Positions 36,217 to 37,763 of a stretch of DNA of 37,763 nucleotides are shown here, in pieces. The translations under genes were made by a program, and so were the position numbers. Each line of letters begins with the position of its first letter. Position 1 is the stretch's first letter. The DNA is from an uncultured Actinomycetes bacterium (lineage in GTDB: Bacteria; Actinomycetota; Acidimicrobiia; Acidimicrobiales; SZUA-35): contig CADEDH010000002.1 of the NCBI GenBank assembly GCA_902826025.1, positions 207,544 to 245,306 on the forward strand. Reading direction: 5' to 3'. The notes beneath the pieces were generated by a model. That model was not told the DNA's origin. It was given only the letters and a program-made list of their open reading frames with translations, and ran no database searches.

Positions 36217-37281
36217 TCAGACCAGCTCGGAGGTGACCTTGACCAGCTCGGCCAGCTTGGCCCCGGCCCGGCCGTCGTCGACGGCGGCGGCCGCGGCCTC
36301 CACCCCCTCGGGAAGGGAGGAAACCATGCCCGCCACCAGGAGACCGGCGCCGGCGTTGAGGAGCACGATGTCCCGCTTGGGGCCGGTCAGGCGGCCCTCC
36401 AGCAGGGCGCCGAACACCTCGGCGTTGTCGGCCGGGGTGCCGCCAGCCACCGATTCGAGCGACGCAGCGGCGGGCAGACCGGCGTCGGCCGGGCTGAGCT
36501 CGAAGCGGCGAAGCCCGTCCGGGCTGACCTCGTAGACCACCGAGGGTCCGGTGATCGTCAACTCGTCGATGCCGCCCGAACCGGCCACCACCCAGGAGCG
36601 CTCAGCGCCCAGGTTGGCCAGCACCCCGGCGATCAGCTCGGCCAGCTCCGGGGTGGACGTGCCCAGCAGGTAGCGCCGCACCCGGCCCGGGTTGGCCAGC
36701 GGCCCCAGCAGGTTGAACACGGTGGGAATGCCCAGCTCGGCCCGTACCGGGGCGGCGTGGCGCATGGCCGGGTGGTAGATCCGGGCGAAGGCGAACCCGG
36801 CACCGGTGACGGCCAGGCAGCGGGCCAGGGCTTCGGGGCCCAGCTCGGCGTGGAGGCCCACCGCCTCCAGGAAATCGAACGAGCCGGAGGTGGACGAGGC
36901 CCGGCGGTTGCCGTGCTTGCACACGACGGCCCCGGCCGAGGCGGCGACGATGGAGGCCATGGTCGACACGTTCAGGGCGTGCTGACGCCGGTGGGGTGAC
37001 CCGCCGGTGCCCACGATGTCGATGGCGCCAGGAGGGGCGACCAGGGGCTCGGCCGCCTCGAACATGGCGTCGACCATGCCGGTGAGTTCGTCGGGGGTCT
37101 CGCCCTTCAGCCGCAGGGCCACGATCAGGCCGGCGATCCGGGCTGGGGTGGCCAACCCGGCCAGGATGTCGGTCATGGCGGCGTGGGCCTCGGCTCGGGC
37201 CAGGTCGTGCCCGTCGGCCAGGCGGCCGAGGAGCAGGGGCCAGTCGGCGATTGGAGCGGAGGGAAGGTCGGTGGTGGCCAC
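36217..37281 (-). CDS. trpD: Anthranilate phosphoribosyltransferase, variant PRPP loop
   Basis: 354 residues from a GTG. TrpD joins anthranilate and PRPP in tryptophan synthesis. Family marks are VCKHGNRRASSTSG (120-133), the FARIYHPAMRHAAPVRAELG segment, PTVFNLLGPLANPGR and the metal-binding DELT. The glycine loop is unusual: the family GTGGD reads GTGGS (91-95) and is followed by PHRRQHALNVST, two or three residues longer than the common GVNTVNLST form. SGSFDFLEAVG replaces the usual SGGADxLEALG. Activity as TrpD is likely, but a related phosphoribosyltransferase is possible. No other trp gene is in the window. It is divergent from rnpB. Confidence 0.88.
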   Translation of the reverse strand: MATTDLPSAPIADWPLLLGRLADGHDLARAEAHAAMTDILAGLATPARIAGLIVALRLKGETPDELTGMVDAMFEAAEPLVAPPGAIDIVGTGGSPHRRQHALNVSTMASIVAASAGAVVCKHGNRRASSTSGSFDFLEAVGLHAELGPEALARCLAVTGAGFAFARIYHPAMRHAAPVRAELGIPTVFNLLGPLANPGRVRRYLLGTSTPELAELIAGVLANLGAERSWVVAGSGGIDELTITGPSVVYEVSPDGLRRFELSPADAGLPAAASLESVAGGTPADNAEVFGALLEGRLTGPKRDIVLLNAGAGLLVAGMVSSLPEGVEAAAAAVDDGRAGAKLAELVKVTSELV

Positions 37282-37288
37282 GGCTCAC

Positions 37289-37294
37289 ACGATA
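37289..37294 (-). promoter_or_regulatory. -10 box of trpD
   Basis: TATCGT on the minus strand ends 7 bases before the GTG at 37281, giving a predicted +1 at 37282. This supports the GTG start and a leaderless message without a trp attenuator leader. Confidence 0.55.
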
Positions 37295-37330
37295 GAGCAA
37301 CCCGGACAGAAGCTCGCCGGAGCCGAGCGG

Positions 37331-37369
37331 GTACGCCGCAGGCGTACTCCGGGAACCCTTCGGGTTCCC
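37331..37369. repeat. Double hairpin related to the left-edge repeat
   Basis: GTACGCC-GCA-GGCGTAC (37331-37347) and GGGAACCC-TTC-GGGTTCCC (37351-37369) are two perfect stems with 3-nt loops, three bases apart. On the minus strand the first contains the core CGCCTGCGGCG, identical to one hairpin of the 1-102 repeat, and the second shares the CCCTTCGGG core. It lies between divergent trpD and rnpB, just before the rnpB promoter. Confidence 0.7.
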
Positions 37370-37371
37370 TG

Positions 37372-37377
37372 TAGCCT
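37372..37377 (+). promoter_or_regulatory. -10 box of rnpB
   Basis: TAGCCT, identical to the box at 8293, predicts RNase P RNA initiation near 37384. It begins three bases after the double hairpin. Confidence 0.5.
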
Positions 37378-37383
37378 GGCGGC

Positions 37384-37763
<380 letters not shown>

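Overview
The window is very GC-rich, densely packed bacterial DNA, most likely from an actinomycete of the class Acidimicrobiia or a close relative. I infer this from a PimB-type mannosyltransferase, a mycofactocin locus, an actinobacterial-style RNase P RNA, and many start codons lying where transcription should begin (leaderless genes behind TANNNT -10 boxes). The assignment rests on gene content, not on a phylogenetic marker.

Layout. 1-102: tandem 47-bp double-hairpin repeat. 173-8295: housekeeping and accessory genes: glycerol kinase, an AlaC-like aminotransferase, a protein that looks like an SMC/RecF ATPase without its ATP site, a SRPBCC protein, a PimB-like mannosyltransferase, epoxyqueuosine reductase QueG and a small BLUF blue-light sensor. 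8306-18439: a zinc-type dehydrogenase, then mftA-mftB-mftC (mycofactocin precursor, chaperone, radical SAM maturase), a crotonase-like protein, two tandem FadH/OYE-type flavoenzymes, ETF alpha and, convergent to them, a FixC-type ETF:quinone oxidoreductase. 18605-27352: a complete glycogen cluster (glgB, glgC, glgA, glgX, glgP). 27560-32221: FixX ferredoxin, ETF beta, MoxR ATPase, VWA protein and mftF (mycofactocin glycosyltransferase). 32211-37281: a 1218-residue coiled-coil protein with a C-terminal NYN-like domain, a zinc-ribbon protein and TrpD. 37384-37763: RNase P RNA, running to or just past the window edge.

How the genes may work together. MftA, MftB, MftC and MftF are four of the core mycofactocin proteins; MftD, MftE and MftR are not in the window. 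The same locus carries a full FixA/B/C/X-like electron-transfer set and two flavoenzymes that keep their FeS and flavin regions but lack the catalytic Tyr and His of E. coli FadH. The simplest reading is a route carrying electrons from a mycofactocin-linked oxidation through OYE/ETF/FixCX to quinone, with the glycogen cluster lying between its two halves. A MoxR-VWA pair is tightly coupled to mftF, recalling the MoxR proteins next to PQQ-dependent methanol dehydrogenase. This joint function is inference.
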